Origin: Stenotrophomonas sp. UBA7346
Lineage (GTDB): Bacteria; Pseudomonadota; Gammaproteobacteria; Xanthomonadales; Xanthomonadaceae
NCBI GenBank assembly: GCA_002471015.1
Contig: DKPB01000083.1
Location: forward strand, 29,767 to 93,766
Direction of reading: 5' to 3'
DNA: 64,000 nt
The position numbers were made by a program, and so were the translations under genes. The first letter of the stretch is position 1. Each line of letters opens with the position of its first letter. This document shows, piece by piece, positions 24,601 to 33,126 of this stretch. A model generated the notes under the pieces. That model made no database searches and was not told where the DNA came from. It saw nothing but the letters and a program-made list of their open reading frames with translations.

Positions 24601-25356
24601 ATGAAGCTGTCGAACATGTTGCTGTGGTCATCGTTGCTGCTGGCGATTGTTCCAAGTGCCTGGGGGCAGGCCAGTGCCATTCCGTCGCAGCCGCATCTAT
24701 TGGTGAAGGGGGAGGCTGAGCGCGAAGTCATGCCGGATCGGTTCGGTATCAGTATCACCCTGCGCTCGATAGACAAGGATCCTGGAATTGCCCGCGAGAG
24801 GGCTCAGGCCAATGCCACGAAGATTCTGGCGGCGTTCAAGGCACAGCATGCGCTGCCTGACAGTGTGCAGGCGTCGGCGCTGAGCATCACCCCGGAATAC
24901 AGGTATGAAGACCGGACGCAGGTGTTCTCGGGTACGCGGGTGCAGCGCTCGTTGGTTGCCCGTTTCAAATCACTCGAGGATGTAAGACGGCTGCTCGCAG
25001 GCCTGCAGACCAGCGAGGAATTGCAGGTGTCCGGCCTTACTACCAGCTATAGCGACGAGTCTGCGGTGCGCGCGGAACTCAAGCGGCAAGCGGCGCAGCA
25101 GACGCGTGAAGCGGCACGTCGTCTTGCCGATGCCTATGGTGTCCGGCTGGGCGGCCTTTACACCATCACCGAAGTCGCACCGAATTTCAGCTATGGCATA
25201 CAGGCCGGGCGTTGGCCGGGGTTGCCTGCGCCACCGCCTGTTCCCCTGATTGATGCGCCCGAGCCGCGGCCAACCGATGTGGCATCCGAAGCCCTCGAGG
25301 CCGGCAGCCTCACCCTTTCCGAAAACATCTACGCGGTCTTCCTGATCGCCCAATGA
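24601..25356 (+). CDS. SIMPL-domain (DUF541) exported protein
   Basis: 251 residues with an N-terminal signal peptide (to about residue 23, WGQA). The remainder matches the SIMPL/DUF541 pattern: PHLLVKGEAEREVMPDRFGI, then SALSITPEYRYEDRTQVFSG and a helical region with RRLADAYGVRLGGLYTITEV. These are periplasmic or outer-membrane proteins (E. coli YggE and others) of poorly known function, linked to oxidative stress in some species. A good ribosome-binding site (AAGGAG, 24590-24595) gives independent translation. It separates trpE from trpG, an unusual insertion in the tryptophan genes. Confidence 0.88.
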   Translation: MKLSNMLLWSSLLLAIVPSAWGQASAIPSQPHLLVKGEAEREVMPDRFGISITLRSIDKDPGIARERAQANATKILAAFKAQHALPDSVQASALSITPEYRYEDRTQVFSGTRVQRSLVARFKSLEDVRRLLAGLQTSEELQVSGLTTSYSDESAVRAELKRQAAQQTREAARRLADAYGVRLGGLYTITEVAPNFSYGIQAGRWPGLPAPPPVPLIDAPEPRPTDVASEALEAGSLTLSENIYAVFLIAQ

Positions 25357-25366
25357 GTTCCTGACC

Positions 25367-25951
25367 ATGCTGTTGATGATCGACAACTACGACAGCTTCA
25401 CCTTCAACCTCGTGCAATACCTGCAGATGCTGGGTGCCGAGGTGAAGGTGGTGCGCAATGACGCGATGAGCGTCGCCGAGATCGCCGCGCTCAAGCCTTC
25501 GCACATCGTGGTATCGCCCGGCCCGAAGACGCCGAACGAAGCCGGTGTGTCGCTGGAGGTGATCCGCCAGCTCGGCCCGAGCATTCCACTGTTCGGTGTG
25601 TGCCTGGGCCATCAGGCCATCGGCCAGATCTATGGCGGTGACGTGATACGTGCCAGCAACATCATGCATGGCAAGGTCTCGCCGATCCGCCATGAAGGCA
25701 AGGGCGTGTTCGCCGGCCTGCCGGACCGCTATGAGGCCACCCGCTACCACTCGCTGGTGGTGGACAAGAACACGCTGCCGGCAGCGCTGGAAATCACCGC
25801 CTGGACCGAGAATCCGGACGGCTCGATGGAAGAGATCATGGGCCTGCGCCACCGCGAATATCCGGTTGAAGGCGTGCAGTTCCACCCCGAATCCATCCTC
25901 ACCCAGCACGGCCACGCGCTGATGAAGAACTTCCTGGACCGCACATGTTGA
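25367..25951 (+). CDS. trpG: Anthranilate synthase component II (glutamine amidotransferase)
   Basis: 194-residue class I glutamine amidotransferase that feeds ammonia to TrpE. Motifs: IDNYDSFTFNLVQYL at the N-terminus, VVSPGPKTPNEAGVS (oxyanion loop), FGVCLGHQAIGQ with the nucleophilic Cys, and GVQFHPESILTQHG with His and Glu of the triad. Complete. Its last seven bases overlap the start of the LysE-type gene, so the two are translated together. In some species this subunit also serves 4-amino-4-deoxychorismate synthase. Confidence 0.96.
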   Translation: MLLMIDNYDSFTFNLVQYLQMLGAEVKVVRNDAMSVAEIAALKPSHIVVSPGPKTPNEAGVSLEVIRQLGPSIPLFGVCLGHQAIGQIYGGDVIRASNIMHGKVSPIRHEGKGVFAGLPDRYEATRYHSLVVDKNTLPAALEITAWTENPDGSMEEIMGLRHREYPVEGVQFHPESILTQHGHALMKNFLDRTC

Positions 25952-26595
25952 TCGAGCCGAGCCAGTTGCTGTTGTTCATGCTCGCAGGCTGGTTGTTGAA
26001 CCTCACACCGGGCCCGGATGTGCTGTACATCATCAGCCGCTCGCTGCGCGGTGGCCGCCGCGCTGGCGTTGCCGCGATCGCCGGCATCAGTGCCGGCTGC
26101 CTGGTGCATGTGGCCCTGGCCTCGCTGGGACTGGGCGTGCTGCTGGCGACGTCGGCCACCTTGTTCACCGTGATCAAGTGGATCGGCGCAGCCTACCTGT
26201 TGTGGGTGGGCGTGCGATTGCTGCGCAACACCGGCGAATCGACCCTGCAGGCCGATATCGCCGCCAGCAGCGGCAGTGCCGGTTCGTTCTGGCAGGTGTT
26301 TGCCGGTGGCTTCCTGACCAATGTGCTGAACCCGAAGGTGGTGCTGTTCTTCCTCGCCTTCCTGCCGCAGTTCATTGCGCCGTCGGTGCAGAACAAGGCC
26401 TTGGCATTCGCCGTGCTCGGGCTGGTGTTCACCGTCAACGCGCTGCCGATCAATGCCGCCTACGTGCTGGCCGCCGACCGCGTGCGCAGCAGCCGCTGGG
26501 CCGCGCGTGGCATGCAGTGGCTGGACAAGTTGGCCGGCGTGCTGTTCATCGGCTTCGGCCTGCGCCTGGCACTGACCGCAAGGCCGACGCCGTGA
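25945..26595 (+). CDS. LysE/RhtB-family amino-acid exporter
   Basis: 216-residue inner-membrane protein with about six helices and the family start LNLTPGPDVLYIISRSLRGG. Exporters of this family expel amino acids or their analogues. It overlaps trpG by seven bases and the following gene by four (GTGA), so it is firmly inside the tryptophan operon. Export of an aromatic amino acid or pathway intermediate is a reasonable guess from this position, but the sequence does not show the substrate. Confidence 0.9.
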   Translation: MLIEPSQLLLFMLAGWLLNLTPGPDVLYIISRSLRGGRRAGVAAIAGISAGCLVHVALASLGLGVLLATSATLFTVIKWIGAAYLLWVGVRLLRNTGESTLQADIAASSGSAGSFWQVFAGGFLTNVLNPKVVLFFLAFLPQFIAPSVQNKALAFAVLGLVFTVNALPINAAYVLAADRVRSSRWAARGMQWLDKLAGVLFIGFGLRLALTARPTP

Positions 26596-27104
26596 GCCTG
26601 GAAGACCTGCGCCTGTTCGTGGTGATGCTGGGTGGCCGCCATGCGCGTGCCAATACCGAGGTGCATGACGTGGTGTTTGCCGTTGGCGCGGACATCAAGC
26701 AGACCTACCCGCAGCTGCGCCAGCAGTGGTTTGGCGAAACGACCGGCCTGCACCTGGATTCGTGGATGACGGTGGACGGTGTCGATGACTGGCAGGTACG
26801 CATTTCCGATGACGCGCCTGCCGCCGATGCGCCGACGCTGTTCTTCGTCAATCTCGGCGGTTACGTCGATGGCCAGTTCGGCGAGGACCACCGTTATCTG
26901 CTGGTGGTTGCCGCCGATGCGGTCGAGGCCAAGCGCAAGGCGCTGGCACAGGCCGCCGCGCAGTGGATCAAGCCGCACCGCGATGCCTTGCTGGAAGTGG
27001 ACAGCTGCCTGCCGGTAGGCCCGATCGGCGGCCTGCACGTACAGCTGCGTCACGGCGCGCATGCCGGCATCCACAGCCAAAGCGACTACATCGTTATTTC
27101 CTGA
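26592..27104 (+). CDS. DUF1543-family protein
   Basis: 170 residues, GTG start overlapping the LysE stop (GTGA). It has two similar halves: LFVVMLGGRHARANTEVHD near the start and VNLGGYVDGQFGEDHRYLLV near residue 90, typical of the DUF1543 family as I recall it. No signal or membrane segment. DUF1543 proteins have no established function; the tight coupling between trpG, the exporter and trpD suggests a link to tryptophan supply or export. Confidence 0.78.
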   Translation: MSLEDLRLFVVMLGGRHARANTEVHDVVFAVGADIKQTYPQLRQQWFGETTGLHLDSWMTVDGVDDWQVRISDDAPAADAPTLFFVNLGGYVDGQFGEDHRYLLVVAADAVEAKRKALAQAAAQWIKPHRDALLEVDSCLPVGPIGGLHVQLRHGAHAGIHSQSDYIVIS

Positions 27105-27117
27105 TTTTGGAGTTGTC

Positions 27118-28155
27118 ATGACCATCACCGCGCAGGAAGCCCTGCAACGCACCATCGAGCACCGCGAGATCTTCTTCGACGAGATGGTCGACCTGATGCG
27201 GCAGATCATGCGTGGCGAGATCTCGCCGACCATGACCGCCGCCATCCTCACCGGCTTGCGGGTCAAGAAGGAAACCGTGGGCGAGATTGCCGGTGCCGCC
27301 ACGGTGATGCGCGAGTTCGCACGCCCGGTGCAGGTGGCCGACAAGACCCACCTGGTCGACATCGTCGGCACCGGCGGCGATGGCTCGCATACCTTCAACA
27401 TCTCCACCTGCTCGATGTTCGTGGTGGCCGCGGCCGGTGCCAAGGTGGCCAAGCACGGCAACCGCAGCGTCTCCTCCAAGTCCGGCAGCGCCGACGCGGT
27501 GGAAGCGTTGGGTGCGGTGATCGAACTGCAGCCCGAGCAGGTGGCACAAGCCATCGAGCAGACCGGCATCGGTTTCATGTTCGCGCCCATGCACCACCCG
27601 GCGATGAAAGTGGTCGCGCCGGTACGCCGTGAAATGGGCGTGCGCACCATCTTCAACATCCTGGGCCCGCTGACCAATCCAGTCGGTGCCACCAATATCC
27701 TGATGGGCGTGTTCCACCCCGACCTGGTCGGCATCCAGGCGCGCGTGCTGCGCGAGCTGGGCGCTGAGCGTGCACTGGTGGTGTGGGGCCGCGACAACAT
27801 GGACGAGATCTCGCTCGGCGCCGGCACCCTGGTGGGTGAGCTGCGCGACGGCAAGGTGCGCGAGTATGAAATCCATCCGGAGGATTTCGGCATCGCCATG
27901 TCGGCCAGTCGCAACCTCAAGGTCGAAAACCCCGAGCAATCCATCGCCATGCTGCGCGCCGTGCTGGACAACCAGCCGGGCCCGGCCAACGATATCGTCG
28001 CCCTCAACGCCGGCGCCGCCCTGTATGTGGCCGGTGTGGCCGACAGCATCGCCGACGGCCTGGCCCGCGCCCGTGCGGTCATCGCCGATGGCAGTGCGCG
28101 TGCGCGCCTGCAGCAGTATGTCGATGCCAGCCGTGCGCTGGCCGCCACGGCCTGA
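27118..28155 (+). CDS. trpD: Anthranilate phosphoribosyltransferase
   Basis: 345 residues; joins anthranilate to PRPP, the second committed step to tryptophan. The PRPP loop GTGGDGSHTFNIST is near residue 84, followed by KHGNRSVSSKSGSADALE-type sequence (here SADAVE), FMFAPMHHPAMK and NILGPLTNP. The ATG at 27118 follows GGAG (27109-27112). Complete. It lies 13 bases behind the DUF1543 gene and 67 bases before trpC. Confidence 0.97.
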   Translation: MTITAQEALQRTIEHREIFFDEMVDLMRQIMRGEISPTMTAAILTGLRVKKETVGEIAGAATVMREFARPVQVADKTHLVDIVGTGGDGSHTFNISTCSMFVVAAAGAKVAKHGNRSVSSKSGSADAVEALGAVIELQPEQVAQAIEQTGIGFMFAPMHHPAMKVVAPVRREMGVRTIFNILGPLTNPVGATNILMGVFHPDLVGIQARVLRELGAERALVVWGRDNMDEISLGAGTLVGELRDGKVREYEIHPEDFGIAMSASRNLKVENPEQSIAMLRAVLDNQPGPANDIVALNAGAALYVAGVADSIADGLARARAVIADGSARARLQQYVDASRALAATA

Positions 28156-28222
28156 AACCCTTGCCTTAACGTTCCGTCCCGATCACCCGCGTCCGCAACG
28201 CCCGTTACCAGGAAGCAGAACC

Positions 28223-29017
28223 ATGAGCGACATCCTCAACACCATCCTTGCCCGCAAAGCGCAGGAGGTGGCCGAGCGCAGCGCCCGCGTGCCGCTGGCC
28301 GAGTTGCAGGCGCGGCTGGCCGATGCGCCGCCTGTACGGGGCTTTGCCAATGCGCTGAACGCGGCCATCGCCAACGGCGACCCGGCGGTGATTGCCGAGG
28401 TCAAGAAGGCCAGCCCGTCCAAGGGCGTGATCCGCCCGGACTTCCATCCGGCCGATATCGCGGTGAGCTACGAGTTCGGCGGCGCCAGCTGCCTGTCGGT
28501 GCTGACCGACGTGGATTTCTTCCAGGGTGCCGATCTCTACCTGCAGCAGGCCCGCGAGGCCTGCACGCTGCCGGTGCTGCGCAAGGACTTCGTCATCGAC
28601 CCGTACCAGATCTACGAGGCGCGCGTGCTGGGTGCGGACTGCATCCTGTTGATCGTGTCGGCGCTGGACGACCAGCAGCTGGCCGATCTGTCCAACCTGG
28701 CACTGCAGCTGGGCATGGACGTGCTGGTGGAAGTGCACGATATCGACGAACTGGAGCGCGCCATCCAGGTGCCGGTGCCGCTGGTCGGCATCAACAACCG
28801 CAACCTGCGCACCTTCGAGGTGTCGCTGGACAATACGCTGTCGATGAAGGACGCAGTGCCGCGCGACCGCCTGCTGGTCACCGAGAGCGGCATCATGGGC
28901 CCAGCCGACGTCAAGCTGATGCGCGACGCCGGGGTCAATGCCTTCCTGGTCGGTGAGACCTTCATGCGCGTCGAAGAGCCGGGTGAGGGCCTGCGTCAGC
29001 TATTCTTCCCGGCATGA
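28223..29017 (+). CDS. trpC: Indole-3-glycerol-phosphate synthase
   Basis: 264-residue TIM-barrel enzyme that closes the indole ring. Motifs: AEVKKASPSKGVIR, LSVLTDVDFFQG, LRKDFVIDPYQI, ADCILLIVSAL, GINNRNLRTFEV and VTESGIMGPAD. It is monofunctional, without a fused PRAI (trpF) domain. AGGAAGC precedes the ATG at 28223; the frame stays open far upstream but that part overlaps trpD. Its stop overlaps the start of the HAD gene (ATGA). trpF, trpB and trpA are not in the window. Confidence 0.97.
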   Translation: MSDILNTILARKAQEVAERSARVPLAELQARLADAPPVRGFANALNAAIANGDPAVIAEVKKASPSKGVIRPDFHPADIAVSYEFGGASCLSVLTDVDFFQGADLYLQQAREACTLPVLRKDFVIDPYQIYEARVLGADCILLIVSALDDQQLADLSNLALQLGMDVLVEVHDIDELERAIQVPVPLVGINNRNLRTFEVSLDNTLSMKDAVPRDRLLVTESGIMGPADVKLMRDAGVNAFLVGETFMRVEEPGEGLRQLFFPA

Positions 29018-29736
29018 CTGATCCCTATCCGAATCCGCGCGACGACGCGCAACTGGTCGTCTTCGACTTCGATCACACGCTGTACGACGGCGATTCCGGC
29101 AGCCACCTGTTCGCCTGGCTGATCAAGCGCAATCCCCTGCGGCTGCTGGTCGCCATCCTCGCCACGCCGCTGCTGGGGCCGCTGGTGGCGATGCTGCCGA
29201 CCCGGCGCTTCGGCATTTCCGGCTATGTCTGGATCGCCACCTTCGGCCTGCACCAGGCACGTGATTTCAACAAGGTGATTGACCAGTACGTGCTCAAGCA
29301 CGAGGACGAGATCCGCCAGCACCTGCTGCCACATGCCCTGCAGGTATTCGCCGCGCACCGCCGCGCTGGCGACCGGGTAATCGTTGCCACCGGCGCGCCG
29401 CCGGAGTTGGCCCGCGCCATCCTCGCCTTCGTGGCCGAGCAGGGCGTGCCGGTGATCGGTAGCGAAGTGGGGCCGCGGCTGGGCGCGATGGGTGCCACCC
29501 GTCACTGCCACAACGAAGAAAAGATGCGCATGCTGCGTGAACGCGGTTACGGCGATATCGCCATTGCCTACTCGGACAGCACCGCCGACCTGCCGCTGCT
29601 CAAGGCCGCCAAGGCACCGGTGGTGGTGAACCCCAAGCATTCGCGGGTGGCGTATTTCGGCAAGGTACTGCCGGCCGGCACCCCGATCCTCAACTGGGGC
29701 TGCCCGGGCCGCGGCGGTGAACCGCTGCGGCAGTAA
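29014..29736 (+). CDS. HAD-superfamily phosphatase (subfamily IB)
   Basis: 240 residues. HAD motif I is VVFDFDHTLYDGDS (nucleophile and acid Asp), motif II lies at VIVATGAPPE and motif IV at AYSDSTADLPLLKAA. The helical cap contains a hydrophobic stretch (LLVAILATPLLGPLVAMLP), as in membrane-associated HAD-IB enzymes related to SerB or phosphatidylglycerophosphatase C. PgpC-like activity is possible. It overlaps trpC by four bases and ends the tryptophan operon. Repeats follow. Confidence 0.85.
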   Translation: MTDPYPNPRDDAQLVVFDFDHTLYDGDSGSHLFAWLIKRNPLRLLVAILATPLLGPLVAMLPTRRFGISGYVWIATFGLHQARDFNKVIDQYVLKHEDEIRQHLLPHALQVFAAHRRAGDRVIVATGAPPELARAILAFVAEQGVPVIGSEVGPRLGAMGATRHCHNEEKMRMLRERGYGDIAIAYSDSTADLPLLKAAKAPVVVNPKHSRVAYFGKVLPAGTPILNWGCPGRGGEPLRQ

Positions 29737-29754
29737 TCTAGCCGGAGCCAGCAT

Positions 29755-29947
29755 CCCTTCTCCCGCAAGCGGGAGAAGGTGCCCGGAGAGCCTGCCCCCG
29801 CGAAGGCGGGGGGCGGATGAGGGGGCTTTTGACTTGCTCGGGGGCCTACGCGTGAAGCAGGTGGGGAGCTTTTAACGAGCTCCAAGCCAGTATCAAAATC
29901 AAAAGCTCCCCTCACCCCAACCCCTCTCCCGTGAACGGGAGAGGGGC
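29755..29947. repeat. CCCCTCTCCC-family repeats, partial and full
   Basis: CCTTCTCCCGCAAGCGGGAG at about 29757 begins a divergent copy ending near GGCGGATGAGGGG. A good copy, CCCCTCACCCCAACCCCTCT with its GGGAGAGGGG partner, lies at 29908-29947. They fill the gap between the convergent HAD and TSUP genes. Confidence 0.75.
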
Positions 29948-29975
29948 TATTGAGAGCAACATCGCCTCACGCCCC

Positions 29976-30737
29976 TCAAGCCCCGCGCAGCTTCATCACC
30001 GCCATGCCGATCTGGAACAGGCTGATCGACAGCACCAGCACGCCGACCGCGATCAACACCCAGCGCTCCTTGACCCGCTTCACCAGCAGTGCGGCCACCG
30101 GCGCGGCCATCATTCCGCCCACCAGCAGCCCGGCCACGATGGACAGGTGCTGCAGGCCCATCGACAGCAGGAAGGTCGCCGAGATCGACAGGGTCACCAC
30201 GAACTCGGCCGCATTGACCGAGCCAATAGTGGTGCGTGCCTGGCCGCCACGGGCCAGCAGGGTGGAGGTGGCCACCGGACCCCAGCCGCCACCGCCCGTA
30301 GCATCCAGCAGGCCGGCAAAGAAGCCCAGCACGGGCACCCGTTTCACTTCCTGTTTGGCCACGAACCGGCCCGCCGCACGGGCCAGGATGAAGATCGCCA
30401 GTACCAGCAGGTAGAGATAGATGAAGGGGCGGACCACGTCGCCGGGCAGCTGGGTCAGCACATACGCGCCAATCGCGCCGCCGATCGCGCCGGGTATCGC
30501 CAGCCGAAAGAACAGTCGCTTGTCCACATTGCCGGCCACCAGATGCGAGACCCCGGACGCACCGGTGGTGAACACCTCGGCGGTGTGGATGCTGGCACTG
30601 ACCGCCGCTGGCGGCAGGCCCATGCTGAGCAGCACCGAGGAGGAGATAAGCCCGAATGCCATGCCCAGCGCGCCGTCCACCAGCTGTGCGCCCAGGCCGA
30701 TCAGGATGAACCAGTAAAACTCGCTTCCGAATTCCAT
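29976..30737 (-). CDS. TSUP (TauE/SafE) family membrane transporter
   Basis: 253-residue inner-membrane protein with about eight helices. Family sequences: AQLVDGALGMAFGLISSSVL near the N-terminus and LLDATGGGGWGPVATSTLLA in the second half. These proteins usually export or import sulfite, sulfonates or other small anions. I start it at the ATG at 30737 (MEFGSEFYWF), not at an upstream in-frame codon. No sulfur genes flank it, so the substrate is open. Confidence 0.88.
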   Translation of the reverse strand: MEFGSEFYWFILIGLGAQLVDGALGMAFGLISSSVLLSMGLPPAAVSASIHTAEVFTTGASGVSHLVAGNVDKRLFFRLAIPGAIGGAIGAYVLTQLPGDVVRPFIYLYLLVLAIFILARAAGRFVAKQEVKRVPVLGFFAGLLDATGGGGWGPVATSTLLARGGQARTTIGSVNAAEFVVTLSISATFLLSMGLQHLSIVAGLLVGGMMAAPVAALLVKRVKERWVLIAVGVLVLSISLFQIGMAVMKLRGA

Positions 30738-30962
30738 GCCCGCAGCCTGCGGGCAGAGCCGGAGCAGGTCAAGGAAAGTGACGGTGGATACCAATGCGTC
30801 GCTTGTTGCAATGCGTCAACCTGAACGACGGAAGTCTCAAAAACGAGGATTGCCACCGGACGGCGCACGCCCAAATGCGCCAATGGCGGCGGCGGGTCGG
30901 GGTCGCGATGGTTCGCGGGATTCCAGGGGGGCGTAAATGCTCCGGGGCCTGCCCGGCTCTGC

Positions 30963-30998
30963 GGTTGCGTATCCGGGACCTGCTGCGGATACGCAACC
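30963..30998. repeat. 12-bp inverted repeat downstream of clp
   Basis: GGTTGCGTATCC and GGATACGCAACC are separated by 12 bases, 24 bases beyond the clp stop codon. It can form a strong hairpin at the 3' end of the clp message. No T tract is present. Confidence 0.6.
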
Positions 30999-31021
30999 AG
31001 CGGTTGCCACGTCTACCGGTA

Positions 31022-31711
31022 TCAACGCGTCCCGTAAAGGACGACGGTCTTGCCGCGGGCGTGCAGCAGCCCGTCGGCCTGCAGCTTCTTCAGCACGCGG
31101 CCGGCCATTTCCCGCGAACAGCCCACCAGGCGGGCGATTTCCTGCCGCGAGACGCGCAGCTGGGTGCCCTGCGGGTGGCTCATCGATTCCGGTTCCTTGG
31201 ACAGGTCGTGCAGGGTCCGGACGATGCGGTCGGTCACATCCAGGAAGGCCAGGCGGCTGGCCTTGCGGCTGGTGTGCAGCAGGCGGCGGGAGATCTGCGA
31301 GCCGATGGCATACAGCAGCCTGGGGGCGTCGGTGGACAGCGGCCCCAGGAACAGCTGGTGCAGGCGCTCGTAGCTGATCTCGGCCAGCTCACAGGGGGTA
31401 CGGGTGCGCAGGATGACTTCACGCTTTTCCGACTCGATGAACAGGCCCATCTCGCCGACGAACTCGCCCGCGCCGAAGTAGCCAAGGACCAGTTCGCGGT
31501 CGTCATCTTCCTCGGCAATGATGCTGACCGAGCCGCTGATCACGTAATACATGGTGCCGGCGGGGTCGCCCGGGCGGAACACGTCGGTCCGGGCGGGGTA
31601 GCGGCGGCGGTGGCTGTGGGCCAGAAAGCGGTCGATTGTTGCGATGTCCAGCGCCAGCGGGCTGGAGGCGAGACGCACGTTGGACACGGTGGTGGCGTTC
31701 CCTGGGCTCAT
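31022..31711 (-). CDS. clp: Clp, CRP-like global regulator
   Basis: 229-residue CRP/FNR-type regulator. N-terminal nucleotide-binding beta-roll with RPGDPAGTMYYVISGSVSII and FGAGEFVGEMGLF; C-terminal helix-turn-helix VSRQEIARLVGCSREMAGRV. It matches Xanthomonas Clp closely; in that genus Clp binds DNA unless cyclic di-GMP is bound and controls virulence, exopolysaccharide and motility genes. ATG at 31711 gives a start similar to Xanthomonas (MSPGN); a GTG four codons upstream is the alternative. Neither has a good ribosome-binding site. It is divergent from speD, the arrangement known in xanthomonads. Confidence 0.95.
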   Translation of the reverse strand: MSPGNATTVSNVRLASSPLALDIATIDRFLAHSHRRRYPARTDVFRPGDPAGTMYYVISGSVSIIAEEDDDRELVLGYFGAGEFVGEMGLFIESEKREVILRTRTPCELAEISYERLHQLFLGPLSTDAPRLLYAIGSQISRRLLHTSRKASRLAFLDVTDRIVRTLHDLSKEPESMSHPQGTQLRVSRQEIARLVGCSREMAGRVLKKLQADGLLHARGKTVVLYGTR

Positions 31712-31861
31712 GATGGCGTTCACAGTTTGGATGAACTTGCTTAATGGGCAAGCTTAACCACGCAGATCATAAGGGGCAAACCGGCATAACGGTGCACGTA
31801 TCACAGGGGGGAACTTTGCCCCATAATTCCCCCTTTCCCACCATCTACAGGATCGACCGCC

Positions 31862-32656
31862 GTGGTCAAGCCGTTGCCTCGCCTGAGGTTGCAAGGATTC
31901 AACAACCTCACCAAGGCCTTGAGCTTCAACATCTACGACGTCTGTTATGCGCGTACCGAAGAGGAGCGCCAGCGTTACATCGAGTACATCGACGAGGAAT
32001 ACAACGCCGATCGACTCACGCAGATCCTCACCGATGTGGCTGAAATCATCGGTGCGAACATCCTGAACATCGCGCGTCAGGATTACGACCCGCAGGGTGC
32101 CTCGGTCACAATCCTCATTTCCGAGGAGCCGGTGATCGACAAGAAGGCCGCTGGCAAGGAGCTGATCTCCGACGCCGTGGTCGCGCACATGGACAAGTCG
32201 CACATCACCGTGCACACCTACCCGGAGACCCATCCGCAGGAAGGTATCGCCACGTTCCGTGCCGACATCGATGTGGCCACCTGTGGCGTGATCTCGCCGT
32301 TGAAGGCGCTGAACTACCTGATCGAGAGTCTGGAATCGGACATCGTGATCATGGACTACCGCGTGCGCGGCTTCACCCGCGACGTGAAGGGCAAGAAGCA
32401 CTTCATCGACCACAAGATCAACTCGATCCAGAACTTCCTGGCCAAGAACATCAAGTCGCGTTACGAGATGTTCGACGTCAACGTCTATCAGGAAAACATC
32501 TTCCACACCAAGATGCACCTGAAGGACTTCGACCTGGACCAGTACCTGTTCGAAGAGAAGGCCAAGAACCTGTCGTTCAAGGAACGCATGAAGATCGAGG
32601 CGCTGCTGCGCCGCGAGATCGAAGAGCTGTTCCACGGTCGCAACCTGGCCGAATAA
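31862..32656 (+). CDS. speD: S-adenosylmethionine decarboxylase proenzyme
   Basis: 264-residue proenzyme that cleaves itself and provides decarboxylated SAM for spermidine synthesis. The cleavage site is Lys112-Ser113 (MDKSHITVHTYPE), where the serine becomes the pyruvoyl group. This is the longer E. coli-type (class 1A) enzyme. The frame begins with GTG at 31862 and VKPLPRLRLQGFNNLTKAL. A G-rich/C-rich hairpin (about 31805-31834) lies in the leader. No speE gene is next to it. Hairpins follow the stop. Confidence 0.95.
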   Translation: MVKPLPRLRLQGFNNLTKALSFNIYDVCYARTEEERQRYIEYIDEEYNADRLTQILTDVAEIIGANILNIARQDYDPQGASVTILISEEPVIDKKAAGKELISDAVVAHMDKSHITVHTYPETHPQEGIATFRADIDVATCGVISPLKALNYLIESLESDIVIMDYRVRGFTRDVKGKKHFIDHKINSIQNFLAKNIKSRYEMFDVNVYQENIFHTKMHLKDFDLDQYLFEEKAKNLSFKERMKIEALLRREIEELFHGRNLAE

Positions 32657-32798
32657 GCACTGCCTGCGCAGCGCCGGCGTGCCGGTTCTGCGCAACAACA
32701 GGCGGGACGGCCCGCCCTGCAGTGATGCAGACGTTTGTCGACGGCGGCTCGGTGCTCACGCACCGGGCCGTTGCCGTTTCATGTAAAGGAAGTTGGCG
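32657..32798 (+). promoter_or_regulatory. Hairpin-rich region between speD and the guanidinium exporter gene
   Basis: Three strong hairpins: TGCGCAG with CTGCGCA around CCGGCGTGCCGG (about 32664-32693); GGCGGG-ACGG-CCCGCC (32701-32716); and CGGTGC-TCAC-GCACCG (32750-32765). CACTGC at 32658 can also pair with GCAGTG at 32719, enclosing the first two. They may end the speD transcript or form a leader for the next gene. Only the second loop has the ACGG seen in guanidine-II riboswitches. Confidence 0.4.
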
Positions 32799-33113
32799 AT
32801 GCCCTGGATCTACCTGCTGCTGGCGGGCCTGTTCGAGATCGGTTTTGCGCTGGGCCTGAAGTACAGCGAAGGTTTCACCCGGCTCTGGCCGAGTGCGTTC
32901 ACCGTGGTGTTTGCCGGCATCAGCCTGTGGTTGCTGACCCAGGCATTGCGCACGATCCCGGTCGGCACCGGTTATGCGGTCTGGACCGGGATAGGCGCCG
33001 TTGGTGTGGCCATTGCCGGTCTGATCCTGTTTGGCGACAGCGCCAGCTGGCCACGGCTGCTGTGCATCGGCCTGATCGTGACCGGCGTGATCGGCCTGAA
33101 GCTGGTCAGCTGA
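32799..33113 (+). CDS. gdx: SMR-family guanidinium exporter (Gdx/SugE)
   Basis: 104-residue four-helix dimeric exporter. The sequence LLAGLFEIGFALGLKYSEGF carries the essential glutamate (E13) and the GLKYS motif that separates Gdx/SugE proteins from EmrE-type multidrug pumps. Gdx proteins exchange guanidinium for protons. The ATG at 32799 follows AAAGGAAG (32785-32792). The hairpin-rich leader upstream could be regulatory. Five SMAG repeats follow the gene. Confidence 0.9.
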   Translation: MPWIYLLLAGLFEIGFALGLKYSEGFTRLWPSAFTVVFAGISLWLLTQALRTIPVGTGYAVWTGIGAVGVAIAGLILFGDSASWPRLLCIGLIVTGVIGLKLVS

Positions 33114-33126
33114 GGCCAGGATTGAG

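Noticed and set aside
26460..28148. 562-codon minus-strand frame across lysE, DUF1543 and trpD
   Set aside because: Ser/Arg/Thr-rich low-information translation opposite certain genes; no recognisable domain.
32701..32765. Guanidine-II riboswitch before gdx as a firm call
   Set aside because: Only one loop has ACGG; the second hairpin has TCAC. Kept as a finding, not as a riboswitch annotation.
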